In this document: positions 39,392 to 51,426 of the stretch, in pieces | How positions within the stretch are numbered: the first letter of the stretch is position 1 | Layout: the number at the start of each line of letters is the position of its first letter | Origin: Daphnia pulex | Taxonomy: Eukaryota; Arthropoda; Branchiopoda; Diplostraca; Daphniidae | Direction: 5' to 3' | DNA: 64,000 nucleotides | Assembly (NCBI RefSeq): GCF_021134715.1 | Contig: NC_060017.1 | Location: forward strand, 2,418,001 to 2,482,000 | Position numbers and translations under genes: made by a program | The notes under the pieces: model-generated | What the model saw: only the letters and a program-made list of their open reading frames with translations | Databases searched by the model: none | Told to the model about the DNA's origin: nothing

Positions 39392-39786
39392 AATTTCTAT
39401 TTTTTTTTTTAGGGGGGAAATGATCACTCGATTGATTAAGTAGTCGTGACAAGCGAAAGGGGATCCAGGTCATCGCACGCGCTTGATTGCACAACCCGTG
39501 AGCTGCAGCGCCGAGACAATCACTTCCCAATAAAATTTCGAATGCAAACAGTGACGTCAAAACAATCCATAACGAAACGTAAAAAAAGTTAGAAAAATCA
39601 CAGCCGCCGTATTTATCTTTAATTAGCAGTTGGATGGCTGCTGAATGCAGCAGCAACAACAACACACCTGGATAGTGAAAGAATCAAAAGTGAAAGAGAT
39701 GCAATGTTGACTTTCTGAGGGGATACGGTACCCCAACAGCCTTGAACAAATCCATTAAAAAAGCCTTGATTCGATCTGATGCTCAA

Positions 39787-39817
39787 TCATCCATCCATCC
39801 ATCCATCCATCCATCCA
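39787..39817. repeat. (CATC)n microsatellite
   Basis: About seven perfect CATC/ATCC units. Confidence 0.85.
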
Positions 39818-41262
39818 GGGATTGCAGCACGCAAACAGCTGACGGGCACCACTCATCGGCACTCTCCTACCTGGTTTTTTGGGTTGTTGTTGTCTTCCTC
39901 TTCTCCTTTCTCTTTTCTCTTTTTCTCCAAACTTTTTTCGTCAGTCGACAATCAGTAACACCAGAAATGTTCTTTCTTATCTCTCTCTTCTTCCCCTCTT
40001 TTCGACGACTAGTGCGCACGGATTGTATAACCAACACTTGCGCGCTCGTCTATCAATCCGAAATCAATCGTCGGCCAGGAATACAAATTCGTGTGAACCA
40101 ACAACCACGGAGTCATGCGCCCAGCTGGTCTCTCGCAAACAAACACACAAGGCCGCTGCGGAAATTGCAAAACAAAAGAGATTTTATTCTTCTTTTTTTT
40201 TTTTTTCTCCCAGCCCGCCGGACACGTATGCTTTTAATGGAAGCACTGAGGGAATACCAACAACATCTCCCGACAGCGTTTCAAGGTGGTCAACAACAGC
40301 CACTACTCCTGTCTGCTACAACAGCAACAACAACCGCAAAGCCCCCCCCCCCCCCTCTCCCTTTTTTTTCATTAAATCTTGGCAACGACGGACGTGTGGG
40401 AGTGAGGATGACGACCGAAGAAAAAGAATGAACGAACGGAAAAAAAAACACAAGAGATAGAGAACGGCGTGAGTGGAGAGGAAAAGCGAAAACGACGAGC
40501 GACTCGGCGAGATCATTCTCGTGCAATGCACGGAGCAAAACATTGAAGGCATGTCGTGAATCAAACCGTAGCTCCGGGAGTCTAAGAATCAAGGACAAAC
40601 CCATGCGCCCTCCCCAAATCCTTCCCTCTTTCTCGCCATTCCACATTTTCCACACACACACACACACAAAAAAAAAACATTGATCATTTCTTTTCTATTC
40701 TTTTTTCGGGGGCTTGGCGGATTATTAGCGAATGAGAATCCCATCCAAGGAAGAAAAAAAGAAAAAAGGAGAGGGGGGGGGGGAGGAGGAATCATCGGAA
40801 GAGAGAATCCGAAATAAACACATAGCGTAGTAAAGTAGCCGTGGTATATAACAGCGTTAGTGTTGTTTGGTAGTAGTAGACTCGGGAGAAGAAAAAAAAA
40901 GTGCAGTAGAAAGCAGGCCAAGACCCGAGCGCTTCATTCTGCCGGGGGAACGCGTTCACTCACGCACCGTCCCGTTCGTGAGCGAGAGCCAGGCGATATG
41001 GTGGGCATGTTGTCTGGCTGCTTGTTTCAGTGCTCGTCCGTCTTACACAAGACAAACAACCAAACGCCTTGGCGCTCCTGACTTTGACTTGTTGATGGTT
41101 GTACACAGTCGATCGTTCCTGTTATAGTTGGGTGCCATGTCTTTCAAAAAGCTTCCGAGCAACAGCCGGAACTGAAACGCTCGATCCGGTCGCTAACTGG
41201 CTGGACTTTCATTTCATCTGGTGATTCAGAAAATCAATCGAAAAGATATAATCAAAGCGAAA

Positions 41263-44200
41263 ATGCGTCCGAGTGCGAGGAAACAATTATTGGTGATTCT
41301 GATCGTCCAGTGCTCCTGGTTTCTGGCTCGTATCGAGAGCGGCCGGGTGGGACATGCCATGACGGAAGACGAGAAGCAATCGGCCTTCGAGCAGTTGTTG
41401 GGCAAGGCTAGCCGATTACGGATGGCCGGATCATCTCAGACCTTATTCGAAGCGACGACGATCCAGCCGCCGACCATCGCTACAATGTCGACTGCCATGC
41501 CGATCATGTTGAGTGATGAAGAGGCCAAAAGGCACGATCGGCGGCACGCCGTCCACCAGCCAAAGAAACACAACAAAAAGGATCATTCCAAACGTCAGCA
41601 TCACGCTGGGTACTATACTTTCAGTTCCATCTGGGGAGAACGAAATTTCCATTTTTATAGATTTTTCTGGGTACCCACTACCGTGAACGAGACGAGAAGA
41701 AAGAAAGGAAAAAAAAAATATCTCGTGAAAAATCGTTTACGCACATCACGTGATGACCCAGTTTGTTTTCGTTTCGTACGGGGGAAACGTCTTTTTAAAG
41801 GGACACTAAATACAGTGCTAAATCCACGTTGGTCAATGGCCACGCAACTAGTCAAGCGGAATTGTTATATCACTCAACAAGGAGCCAACACCCATCATTA
41901 GTTGTAGTGATGAAAAATTGTTTTGATTAGACTTCTCTATTATGAACGAAGACCCCGGGAGGACTTTTGACTCTGAAAAAAGAAAAAAAAAATCACCTGT
42001 TTCTCTTCCCCCAACAAAATGGAGAGTTACGAAAACGAACAACAAACAAATGTGGTTGTGACAGGAAAAAGGCTCTTAATAAGAACGGAAATCGCTGGAT
42101 CGTGTCGCCAGTAAAACAAGTCTGCTGGTCTAGCGTTCACAACTCTCTCAAATTTCGGCGGCTTATTAGACTCTTTTACATGCCCGTCTACGTGTCTGAC
42201 TCTGTGTCCGTGAGAAAAATATGATATGCAGCTTGCTTAAAAACCATTCAATACGACTTTTCGGTGTGTATAGCTGCCGCATAGCAGTTGCACAGTATAT
42301 AGTCGAGAAGAGACAGCTTTAATTTTATTATTCTTTAAGTATCTCTCCCGTATATCTCGAACGGATTGTCCAGGGCATTGACAAATGTGACACAAGGCTG
42401 CAGCCCGAACTCCCGCAGTCGTTAACTGTTTCCCGCGTTCGCTTTTGACGACAGTCTAATAACAAAAGCCCTCATCATGCGCGTATAGAGACAGAGCAAA
42501 ACTTTCGGGCCATAAAAATGATACGAGGAAGAAAATAAGAAGGATAAAAAAAAAAGTTAGACAGCCGTAACGATCAAGTCCGATTTCTTTTCCGCTCTCT
42601 GCATTACAATTTTCAAATCAAACGGTCCCCTATGCCATCATATTTGTTAGGCCGACTACACAACATGAGGGTGGAAGCGTAACTATCTGTAAATTACAAT
42701 TTATCCTTTTGTTTTCCTGCTCTCCCGATGCATGTAACTCGTATTTCCTATTCTCTGACCTCCATTTTTTTTCTCCTTTTCTTTCGTTCTTTTTGGTACC
42801 ACGGCAGAAAGTATGGCAGCGTCATTCGCATGGATCGATGCCAAAATTGTTCTTAACGGCCTCAAGTTATAAGAAAAAGGAAAACGAAAAAGAGTCCTAG
42901 CCAAGTAGTTGTTTTTAACGATTTCTAACGATCGTTAAGGAATACAGTGCCGCTTTTATACGATACCGGATCAAAGAGAAACAAAACACCCCTCAAAAAC
43001 GAAGAAAAGGGAATTGAGAAGTAACAAAAAAGAAACGGAAAAAGGTTTCTTTCTTGTTTCTTTTCGCTAATAAAAAAGTGCGTGAGCCATAGGAGGCCGT
43101 CGGCATCCCGGTTCATCGGCAATCACAAAGATCCTTCTCCAGAATTTTAGTTCCCTCCCGACAATTGAGAGACATTAAAAGAAGAAGAAGAAAAACGAGA
43201 AAAAAGAGTCACCGTGAAAGATGTGGGAGGAGTAGCCGACGTTTAAAAGGCTCGGCACGAGCGGCGACAGTCGGATGACTTAAGATTCCGCCTCCTTTTC
43301 CTTCCTTTCTTTTTTGTTTTGTTTGCCCAGTATTGCGAGAGATCCTTCCAGGGGTTTGCGGATTATACCGAATCGACCAAAAATATCGGGATTTTCACTG
43401 TTAGTAGGAAATGTATACGATCAAGATGACGCCCCATTCTTTGTCCATATACATATTCAACAGGAAACAATGAGGTTGCAGCCAGGAGTTGCAGCAGTCA
43501 TGGTTGGCCAGATAAAAGAAAGAAAAAGATTTGTTTGCAAAACAACAACAAAAGAACTTTACGACACCGGAATGCTCTTTAGCCTCTGAACTGGGCCGTC
43601 GAAAAGACATTTTCCCTATCTTGTTGTTTTATCCTCGCCACTTGCGCACAAGGGACTTTACTTATTCAGGAGAAATCAGCAGTCGAAGAAAAGACCAAAA
43701 ACAATAATGGAACAGGTTTTTTTCTTTCTTTTCATTTTTTTCAGTTCTTTTTTTGTTTGTTTGTTTTTCGCAAAAGTCTCGGGAAGTCGTGAAGGGCTTT
43801 TAAAAGGCGACACGGCTGATTCGTCACACGTTACATTGACGCAATGTAATAGCCAATCGGCGCAAGAGAAGCGAATCGAATCAGTAAAGAATAGATGAAG
43901 AAAACAATCGCGGCGACCCAACCGTCCGTTTTCCTAGAGGATCGGCCCGTCATCACACACAAAAAAAAAACTTGTCTGGAATGCGTTGAAAATGTCCTCC
44001 GGTCGGATCGTATTTTTAGCCCGGATAATGCAAAACATAAATTACTCGAGATTATATGATTATCTAAATCTCTTTCTTTTTTTACATGACAGACGGCATG
44101 TTTGCACGCACGAGGAGACGATTACGCGGCCAATCAGAGTGGTGGAATCTTACTGCAAACCGGCCTACAAATCCTTCACCCAGCGCTGCAGCAACGGAAC

Positions 44201-45651
44201 CATGTGCACGGCCTTCAGGTATGTAACGTTGGGCTTGCTCGACCGCAAGTCCCTTTTTATCTTGACGAGTCAGCTGGAGTGGAGGGCGAGCCTCTTTTTT
44301 TCTTTTTTGAATTGCCGAGTGACCGTGAAAACATGTCTGACGTTTTGTGAAATCATACTGCTCACAACAGGGTGCAGTACGACACGATCTACCGAACGGT
44401 GGTCAAGTACCAGACCACCACGGAGAAGAAACACGCCTGCTGTCCCGGATGGACCCACACGGAGAAACACACCCACGGATGTTTGCAAGGTCTCAATCAG
44501 CTTTTTCTAAATTCTTCTTCCAATTCCATCCATCAGGACACTTTTTTCTTTTTTTTTCTGCGAAACGTATACATAGCTGTGTGCAGTAAAGGCTGCAAGA
44601 ATGGCGGCACTTGCGTCAAACCCAACACTTGCAACTGCGCTCCGGGATACACTGGCCCGTCTTGCGAGTCAGGTATCGTAGGCAATTTGTCAACTGTCAA
44701 TGAACAAAAAAAGTAGAAAACGAAGGAGATCGTGAATCATTTTCTCGTTTGTCCTTCGCCTTTTTTCCTCCCTGAACTGTTGCCGTACGCAGATCTGGAC
44801 GAATGCGCAGCGCCGAGCAGCAACCTTTGCCAGCAAACTTGTATCAACTCAGCCGGAAGTTATCAATGTGCCTGTCACGACGGCTTCCAACTCCAGGACG
44901 ACGGGAGATCTTGCAAATGTATATATTATGTTTCCAAAATTTACATTCGACTATCTATTGCCGGTTTGGGACGTGCTACATCTTCTAATGTTGATAATTA
45001 TTTCCTAGTTCGACTGGAACTGGTTCCAGAGCTTCAGACACTTCTGATAAACTACGAGTCCATGTCTAAACGATTGGCCGCACTGGAACAGGTAAAACAA
45101 AAAGCTCCTCCATCAACGAACTGCACCCATTTTTCTATCCATTTCCATTCACGTTTTTCGCCGGTTTTTCGTTTGTTGCGATGGCAGGAGCCCCGAGTTA
45201 ATAGTAGTCCAAGTCAACCACACCCTGCACCACAGGTGGACGTCATTGACTATCAGTCAACCATTGCCAACATGACGAATCACATCATCTTATTAGAAGA
45301 AAAGCTGAATAAACTGGTAACGTAGAATTCAGCATCAAAATTCAGAAAACAGAGAGAGAGAAATCTAATTAAATAAACATGACCGACTGACAGCAAAATG
45401 AAACGACCATCTTAATTGCAAACAGCAACAACACCGTTGAATCCTCAAACAATGAATCTTTGGAATCTTTGAGCGAACAAGTGGCCATCCTAGAGGAAAG
45501 ACTGGCAGATTGTAAGTGAACCCTCTTTTTAAAAAAAATCCGGAGATGCTTCCCGTTGTCCGTTAAGTGATTGCAATTTCGTTACTTGTAATTGGTAACA
45601 GGTACGTGCACAATGGCACCTGTCGATAACACAGTCAAGACGCGCCTTTAG
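41263..45651 (+). CDS. slow: Secreted EMI/EGF protein, slow/EGFL7-like
   Basis: Exons 41263-41609, 44093-44218, 44371-44489, 44577-44672, 44793-44918, 45009-45091, 45188-45316, 45394-45511, 45602-45651 join in phase to 397 residues. Order: signal peptide (about 1-29), acidic then His/Lys-rich linker, EMI domain (about 117-197, with [16 protein letters not shown] and the KHACCPGW ending), one EGF (about 198-229, [15 protein letters not shown]), one calcium-binding EGF (about 230-271, DLDECA..C..C..GSYQCAC), then heptad-like coiled-coil segments. This is the layout of vertebrate EGFL7/EGFL8 and the fly slow protein, secreted matrix factors. EGFL7 acts in vessel formation; fly slow acts in muscle-tendon attachment with integrins and thrombospondin. 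A second, distal first exon lies at 33386. The gene converges on TDP2. Confidence 0.88.
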
Positions 45652-45872
45652 CCGGAACATTGCGCCGTCCAACCCTTCCAGCTATCTTGCCACCGAGCGG
45701 ATCGTCACTTCCTTAAAAGTCCAATACATCAAAAGAAAACGATTCGAATCAACCAAACTTCCATCTTATTATTTCGCACCATCACATCAAGCCACTGACT
45801 GCCACGTGAAGTGCCTGTTATTTTTTTCTCTTTTTTTTTAATATCTGGAATTTAACTGGAAAATATACAGTA

Positions 45873-45996
45873 TAGACGCTAATTCATCGGAGTTACCCTG
45901 CATTTATTATTTTCAAAATTTTAACGAAAATTCGCTGGTTTCTTATTTAGCATCGAAATCGGCTAATAGCAATCCCCAATCATCTTTTGGAAAACA
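45873..45996 (-). pseudogene. Duplicated 3' fragment of TDP2
   Basis: This 124-bp stretch matches 46180-46300, the last coding bases and 3' UTR of TDP2, at roughly 90% identity and in the same orientation, about 300 bp further downstream. It includes the stop codon and the AATAAA. Read in the TDP2 frame, the SDHWGLL end has become KDDWGLL with one extra Leu, so the conserved catalytic His is lost, and stops lie just upstream in that frame. No splice acceptor makes it an alternative last exon. It is best explained as a tandem duplication relic, not a functional exon. Confidence 0.75.
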
Positions 45997-46179
45997 ATTT
46001 CACTGATTTCATGCAGGATATACAACTCTTGATAGTATACAAATCCCTTTAGCCTTTACTGTTTCTTAAACAAACTTGTGTAGTGCATCTATCGTCTGTA
46101 AGACATGAAATATTACAGAATTTCCTTGAATGAATCGAGGATAAGTTTATTACGATGACAAAGGCAAGGGAAAAAGATT

Positions 46180-46300
46180 TAGACGATAATTCATCGGAGT
46201 TACCCTGCATTTATTATTTTCAAAATTTCAACGAAAATTCGCTGGTTTCTTATTTAGCATCGAAATCGGCCAGCAATCCCCAATGATCGCTTGGAAAACA
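46180..46300 (-). repeat. Parent copy of the TDP2 3'-end direct repeat
   Basis: The functional copy: final coding residues (PSDHWGLLADFDAK), stop at 46250, and 3' UTR with AATAAA on the minus strand (46210-46215). Paired with 45873-45996 as a direct repeat; the pair differ at scattered positions plus one 3-base insertion. Confidence 0.8.
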
Positions 46301-48448
46301 CTGATAGCCTGAGATTTTCTGTAAACCGATAAGACCAAAGAATTTGGGCACAGCGGACGTCGACGTAGCTGGGCGCAAATAGATTCGATCAAAGCGACAT
46401 CGAGGTTTGAATTTGCCGGGGAAATCCTTATTGGTATTCCTCGTAATATCCCACGTCCACTGACATTCCTTTCGCGAACCACACGCTTCCCACAGGTCGT
46501 ATGTGAGATCAGGCAATCCTCCAACAGTAGCCAACTAATAATAAGAGATATTTTTTGAAACATCCGCTTATTATTTCAGAATATCATATTGAGACCTCTT
46601 TGTCGCGCATGTTCAGATCGCCTCCCATGATTACGTTCACAGACTTGTCGGTTCTACTCAGTTCGTGAAAACTGATGTTCAGTTGATTCATTCGCTCATC
46701 AGCGTGCTCCCCTGTACTCTCCATGTGAGTATTAAGAAGTTTTAGCTTCAGAGGGCCCATATGCGCCTTTAAACGATAACAAGGCATAAGAAATTTTTGT
46801 TTTTGTTGTTTAATTCTGCATTAATTCAAACTCACCTCTACTTTAAGAAGATTACGACCCATGGTCGTTGCAGGGAAATCAATGATTTCGTGGGAATCAT
46901 AGTGTATCGTGAACATATTCAACATCGTAACAGTGAAGTATCTATAACAAAATAAATTACAGAAAGCCTCTTTTAAAGTGTGCATTATAGATAGTTACCC
47001 ATCTACATTCCCTGGAATGAATTTAAACTGTGGAAGATTATTTTCCAAATAATCCAATGTTTTCGGTATAACTTCCTATAATTTAATTTGAAATCCGTCG
47101 TCACTTAATTATTTGCTTAAAACGTTTAAGCTTAACAAGTACGACTATTCACCTGAAGAAACACAACGTCAGGATTGTGAGTCTGTATAATCTTTACCAC
47201 AGACTTTGTTCTCATTTTCAAATTACGGTCATCAAGCCCGTCGATATTCCATGAAATCATACGGAATTCGGAAGGTGGCTTTGTTGTGGCTGTATCGAGC
47301 AATTTTGCGACGTCTTCAGATTTAGCTAATTGACTAGCAACATCTTTACTGTATCCACAATGAAATAGGGAGATTAAGTATTTCTTAAATTTTTTTTATC
47401 TAATTTAGTGTGTTTACTTTATATTCAAAATAATCTGTGGTTCATCTCCATCTGTAAGAACAGAAATTCCTCCAGATTTTTTTGCTCCAAAATAAGCATC
47501 CAGTGATCTCTGCACATAAATGAATCAATAATGAATAAGGTACATTATTTTTTGGATAAATTAAATGACCAATTAAACTTACTTGTAAATCCCAGTCCCT
47601 GTCCTGTAAGTAGAACTGTGCACATGCCTAATTTAAGAAAAGCATAACTTTGAATAAATGAAATTCAAATTTATAAAAAAATATGTTGGCCCATGTCTTA
47701 CTGTATCTGTGCCTGTAACTTCTGCAAACTTGGTTACTAAATCAGTAGCCTCTTTTGCACTAGGGACATAACCATCTTCAGATTGACTAGAACCTGCTTC
47801 ATTCATAGTGGTTCTAAGAAGAATAAAAAAATCACATTCATTGTCACATCAAATGTTCCATCGATTGAAATAGTAATTTTCAAATATACTGCATTACTGC
47901 TCATTTTCACTTGGAAAACATGGAAAGAATTCATTAAGGCTAATCAAGTTTTAATGCAATTGGTTTATAAAAGTAAAAATTTATTTTTCTGCGGAGTTAT
48001 CACCTGTAGAAAAACCTTGTCTGATGACTATAAAATGAAGGAATAGCTGTAGTAGATAAGCCCCGTCCACGCTGTATATTAAATGATTGGAATGCTCTGA
48101 ATGCTGGTAAAAAGCCTATCTTGGAAGCCTGATATTTAAAATAAGATAAAAAAGTTTACATTAATTCTGTCATCAACAAAGAATCAAGCAAAACTTGACG
48201 TGGTCTTAAGTAATAGCAGAAGGAAGAACCTTAAATTCAATCAAGTGAAGGAGTGAAACGGAATGTAAACGTTCCAGAAAATATATCGTAGTATCGTACC
48301 AATTTTCACGAATCTAACACGTACGTACCTGTTAGCGAAACGTGTTCGCGATTTCTTTACCTATGATTGATTAAACTGTTAATGTTATAGATCTTATTCT
48401 TAAACCTTCAAATACAAGTGGTTTTGACAGCAGCAGCAACCTCGACAT
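46250..48448 (-). CDS. TDP2: Tyrosyl-DNA phosphodiesterase 2
   Basis: Exons 48416-48448, 48004-48128, 47702-47813, 47583-47627, 47418-47509, 47153-47348, 46999-47075, 46836-46941, 46596-46766, 46250-46534 join in phase to 413 residues. TDP2 is a magnesium-dependent phosphodiesterase that removes topoisomerase II peptides from 5' DNA ends. Seen here: a UBA-like N-terminal segment, SWNIDGLDDRN (metal-site Asn), FLQEV (catalytic Glu), LLNTHMES, MGGDLNMRD (catalytic Asp) and the C-terminal SDHWGLL (catalytic His). Starting at the ATG in exon 3 gives 358 residues, close to the 362 of the human enzyme. The first two exons add 55 residues rich in Arg, Ser, Leu and Phe with no acidic residue, typical of a mitochondrial presequence. 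They are in phase, but the first exon is short (33 nt) and its start is uncertain. Confidence 0.9.
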
Positions 48449-50076
48449 TAGTCCATTGCGTATTTTTGAAAAATTACGTCGACTACAGCGACATCTTGCG
48501 TGTGTTATAAAACATTGACATTGAGAACGTGAAAAAATTCAAAAAATGTCACGAGTACAATTTGTTGAGTTTCTGTCGATAGGTCACGAGTCATAGAGGT
48601 TGTCGTCCCAGTACACTGTGTATATATGTGATCAATAACTGACATTTCCCAACGAAACAATCCTTTCGTTGCGTAATGTTGGAGTTGGACGATGAATAAC
48701 AATCCCAATTTTTGTTGCATATTCACGACGAAGCCATGAAATTGTTTCGGCGCATGTTTGGCGTGTCTGAAGTCTGTCGATCAGATCCATAGCTATTTAG
48801 AGCAGAGAGATTAAAAGTGTAAATTTCACAGGCAATATGACTTGTGTGGCAGTGAAGCGACAAGACATAACTAGATTAGACTTTGTCGGCAAAGAACACA
48901 AAGGGAGACTATTAAATATTGAAAGTCGACTGAGCAGTAATTTAAATTTTTATAATACTTGGACGAATATTTTTTTTTTCAGCCAACAAAAAAGTTTTTC
49001 TAAGTTAGGGTTTCTGCTCTAATTTTTATGCGTCTTCATGCATCCTGTTTGGGATCGAATGAAAACCTTAAGAAAAACGCTATGATATAAGAGTGTTGAG
49101 CCGATCAAGTAAAAATTGTGAATACAAAGAAGTAGAGGGATGGTCTCCATCTAAAAAACAAACTGGGCGGGTAAATAACACGAAGTAACTTATAGGTAAT
49201 CTTCCCGTATGCGTCACCGAAAACCCGGAGCCCCGGTATAATATGTGACACAAAAGAAAAACAGCTGTATAAGCCTCTTTGACATGGTATATACTGTATA
49301 CTAGATGGTAGGAGACCCTATGCGCACGTAATAATCGCGTCAGAAGAGATCGGGTTCTTAATCATCCCGGGTTCGCCATCGACGGTTGCGCGAACGACAA
49401 TTTTCTGTATCGGTAACAATTCTCGATCGCTGCTCGAGTCAGTCGGTACAAAAATCACCTCGGGCAGAACCCATCCCTAACTCAAGTCATTACTGACGTT
49501 CATTTGTTTCTGAAAAAAAAGCAACGCCCCCACGTCTGGTGGAAACTGAATCAGTCTGCGACACACAAGTGAAGTCACGAACACGTTACGTGATTTAGAT
49601 TGGCAGTTCTTCCCATATCGTTTTATCTTCTGACTGTCGAATCTTCTGGCTGCACGAGACTTCGGCGTTGAAATCTCCCATGTCCTTGCACGATTGCTGT
49701 GAGTACACCAATTCTCTTTTACGTAACATTATTTGCTTTAAAGTGGCGTCTCGATCGCATGCTGTCAAAACTTTTGAGAGCGACGTCAACCACGATGGCG
49801 GCTGCCATTGTTGATGTGTTTTTAGTTTTTCTCGTCCTCAATTGTTCAGGATATTTCAGTTTTCCATTTTCCATGGTAAATCGAGTAATTTTGTTATAAA
49901 ATTTTCTTATCTGAAAGAATTTCATTTCCCTGTGGATAGTCTTTCTCTGGTAAACGTGGTTAGTTATGGGGAATTTCCATTTCTTTGGGAAAACGTTGTC
50001 GTCGTCGTCATAGTTGTCCTTGATAATTGTTGACCATCGCCATGTCAGATTGTATTGAAGGTTCCCATTTCGCCAG
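48449..50076. other. Intergenic DNA between divergent TDP2 and Rab32
   Basis: 1.6 kb separating the TDP2 start (-) and the long Rab32 first exon (+); it should contain both promoters. Short open frames of 50-66 codons occur (for example 48632-48790 on minus and 48837-49022 on plus) but none is recognisable or flanked by convincing splice sites. Confidence 0.5.
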
Positions 50077-51426
50077 ATGGAGACTAAACCCGTTGAGACT
50101 GGGAACAAGAGTGAAGGTGATGAACAACAGTTGTCGCCAACCAAACCAGCTCTACAACAGCAGCAGCAAGAGAACGTCAGACGCAGTCCTCTCGGCTTTC
50201 TGAAGAAGCGCGTCAAATCCGGTAGTAGCAAAAAGCGGCGCGACAGCGGAAATTCTGAGGGCGATATCGAACCCGTTGTTACGATCGAAGAGGAGTTATC
50301 TGACAACAAAGTCCTCGCCTCACCATCAAATTCCGCCAGTCGTCGTCTTTCCCTTGATTCGGCGCCATCGTCGTCGCAACCAGTCCATCCCCCCTTGAAC
50401 AGCAGCAGCAAAGAGAAGCCTCGTCAGTATCGAGGCATCGCCAAAGTTTTTCACGACTTGAAGTACCGCTCCCGAATCCGCAAGAGCCATTCTGCTCCAC
50501 CCTCTGGCATGGATAGTAACCAAGTTTCGAGCCCAGTGTCGGTGGTGGCCGACGATGACTCCTTCTCGTCGTACGCCACGGCCATGGGAGCCCACAGTTC
50601 CGGCTACTCGACACCGTTGATGTCGTCGAACGTGGGTAGTCCGGAATCGTCGATGACTGAAAGTTTTGTGGAAGAAGACGAGGAACAGGCGGATGTGACT
50701 ACGACCACAATGGAAGAGTCTCTCAGTCCGGCTCAGGTAATTTTCAACCCGTTTAGTGCTTCTCCCCTTCCACCCAATATCTCTCGCGTGGTATGCGGTG
50801 TTTATATTGTAGGTCCCACTCTTCGTCGCATAAATGTAGCTGATCCTTCTGCTTTGCCTAATTTATTACTGGGATCTCAGGTTGCCGCCGTTCAGTTGGC
50901 CAGTCCCCCGTCTGCACCTGCTTCGCCTCATCCCGCTAAAATGGCCTCTGAAACCTTAGCGGAGCCGAGTCCCAAAGCTTCTAGTCTTGAAACAGAACCC
51001 GTAGACGTTGATGAAACCCTAGCAAATTCGAGTAGTACCAACAACAACAACAAGCCCGAGTGTCATCAACAAGAAGAAGCCACTCCTGTTTCTACGGTCG
51101 TCTCTTCCGCCAGCGCCGATACTTCCTCTTCTCCTTCCCTTGCCGTTTCCCGCCCAGCAGAGGCCACCACTTTGACTACTTCTTCCAGTGGTTCGGCTGC
51201 TGGTCAAAGGTCGAGGATACCACTATTGTCGCAACATCGTTCCTCGGTCCCTTGCACTTCGACAAGTCAAGAGACAACCGAGGCATTGAAAGTTCAACAG
51301 CCGGAGCGATCCTCTTCCACCAGCGAATTTCGCTTCTGTTTCAGCGAGTACAACGGTACCAAGTCACCCACCAAAGGATTGATCCGCTCGCCCGATTCCA
51401 GCAAGATGGACACAGCCAACAATACG
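50077..51426 (+). CDS. Rab32: Long N-terminal exon region of Rab32 (alternative isoform)
   Basis: Begins with ATG and encodes about 400 residues (450 if 50737-50880 is retained). The segment is rich in Ser, Pro, Glu and Gln, with a basic patch FLKKRVKSGSSKKRR near the start and another at KYRSRIRKSHS. No folded domain is recognisable and it looks disordered. It ends AAC AAT ACG before GTATTA in phase 0, which fits the phase-0 acceptor at 52644 that opens the Rab32 GTPase exons. The joined isoform is 620 residues. Fly Rab32 (lightoid) also has isoforms with long N-terminal extensions, which supports the link. Alternative: a separate gene whose 3' end I miss. Confidence 0.65.
50737..50880 (+). 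other. Optional 144-nt intron (exitron-like)
   Basis: A GTAATT donor directly after a CAG codon and a good acceptor (pyrimidine-rich, ending ATCTCAG) bound 144 bases. That is an exact multiple of three and has no stop in frame. Splicing or retention both keep the Rab32 long-isoform frame, changing it by 48 residues. Confidence 0.5.

Larger units (their letters stand above)
33781..41262. other. Long first intron of the distal slow isoform
   Basis: 7.5 kb between the two alternative first exons. It holds simple repeats ((CATC)7 at 39787-39817, C14 at 40342-40355), a strong GC hairpin at 39366-39391, and a patch of weak minus-strand membrane-protein-like frames at 35.95-37.5 kb. The DNA immediately before 41263 should contain the proximal promoter and 5' UTR. 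Confidence 0.5.

Noticed and set aside
48632..48790. 52-residue minus-strand ORF upstream of TDP2
   Set aside because: Good ATG but no recognisable similarity or splice sites; it could be part of the TDP2 5' region or chance.
49719..50411. 230-codon minus-strand frame
   Set aside because: Its right part is the antisense of the Rab32 long exon, whose plus-strand frame is longer and joins in phase. Low-complexity composition (Ser, Cys, Arg runs) follows from that.
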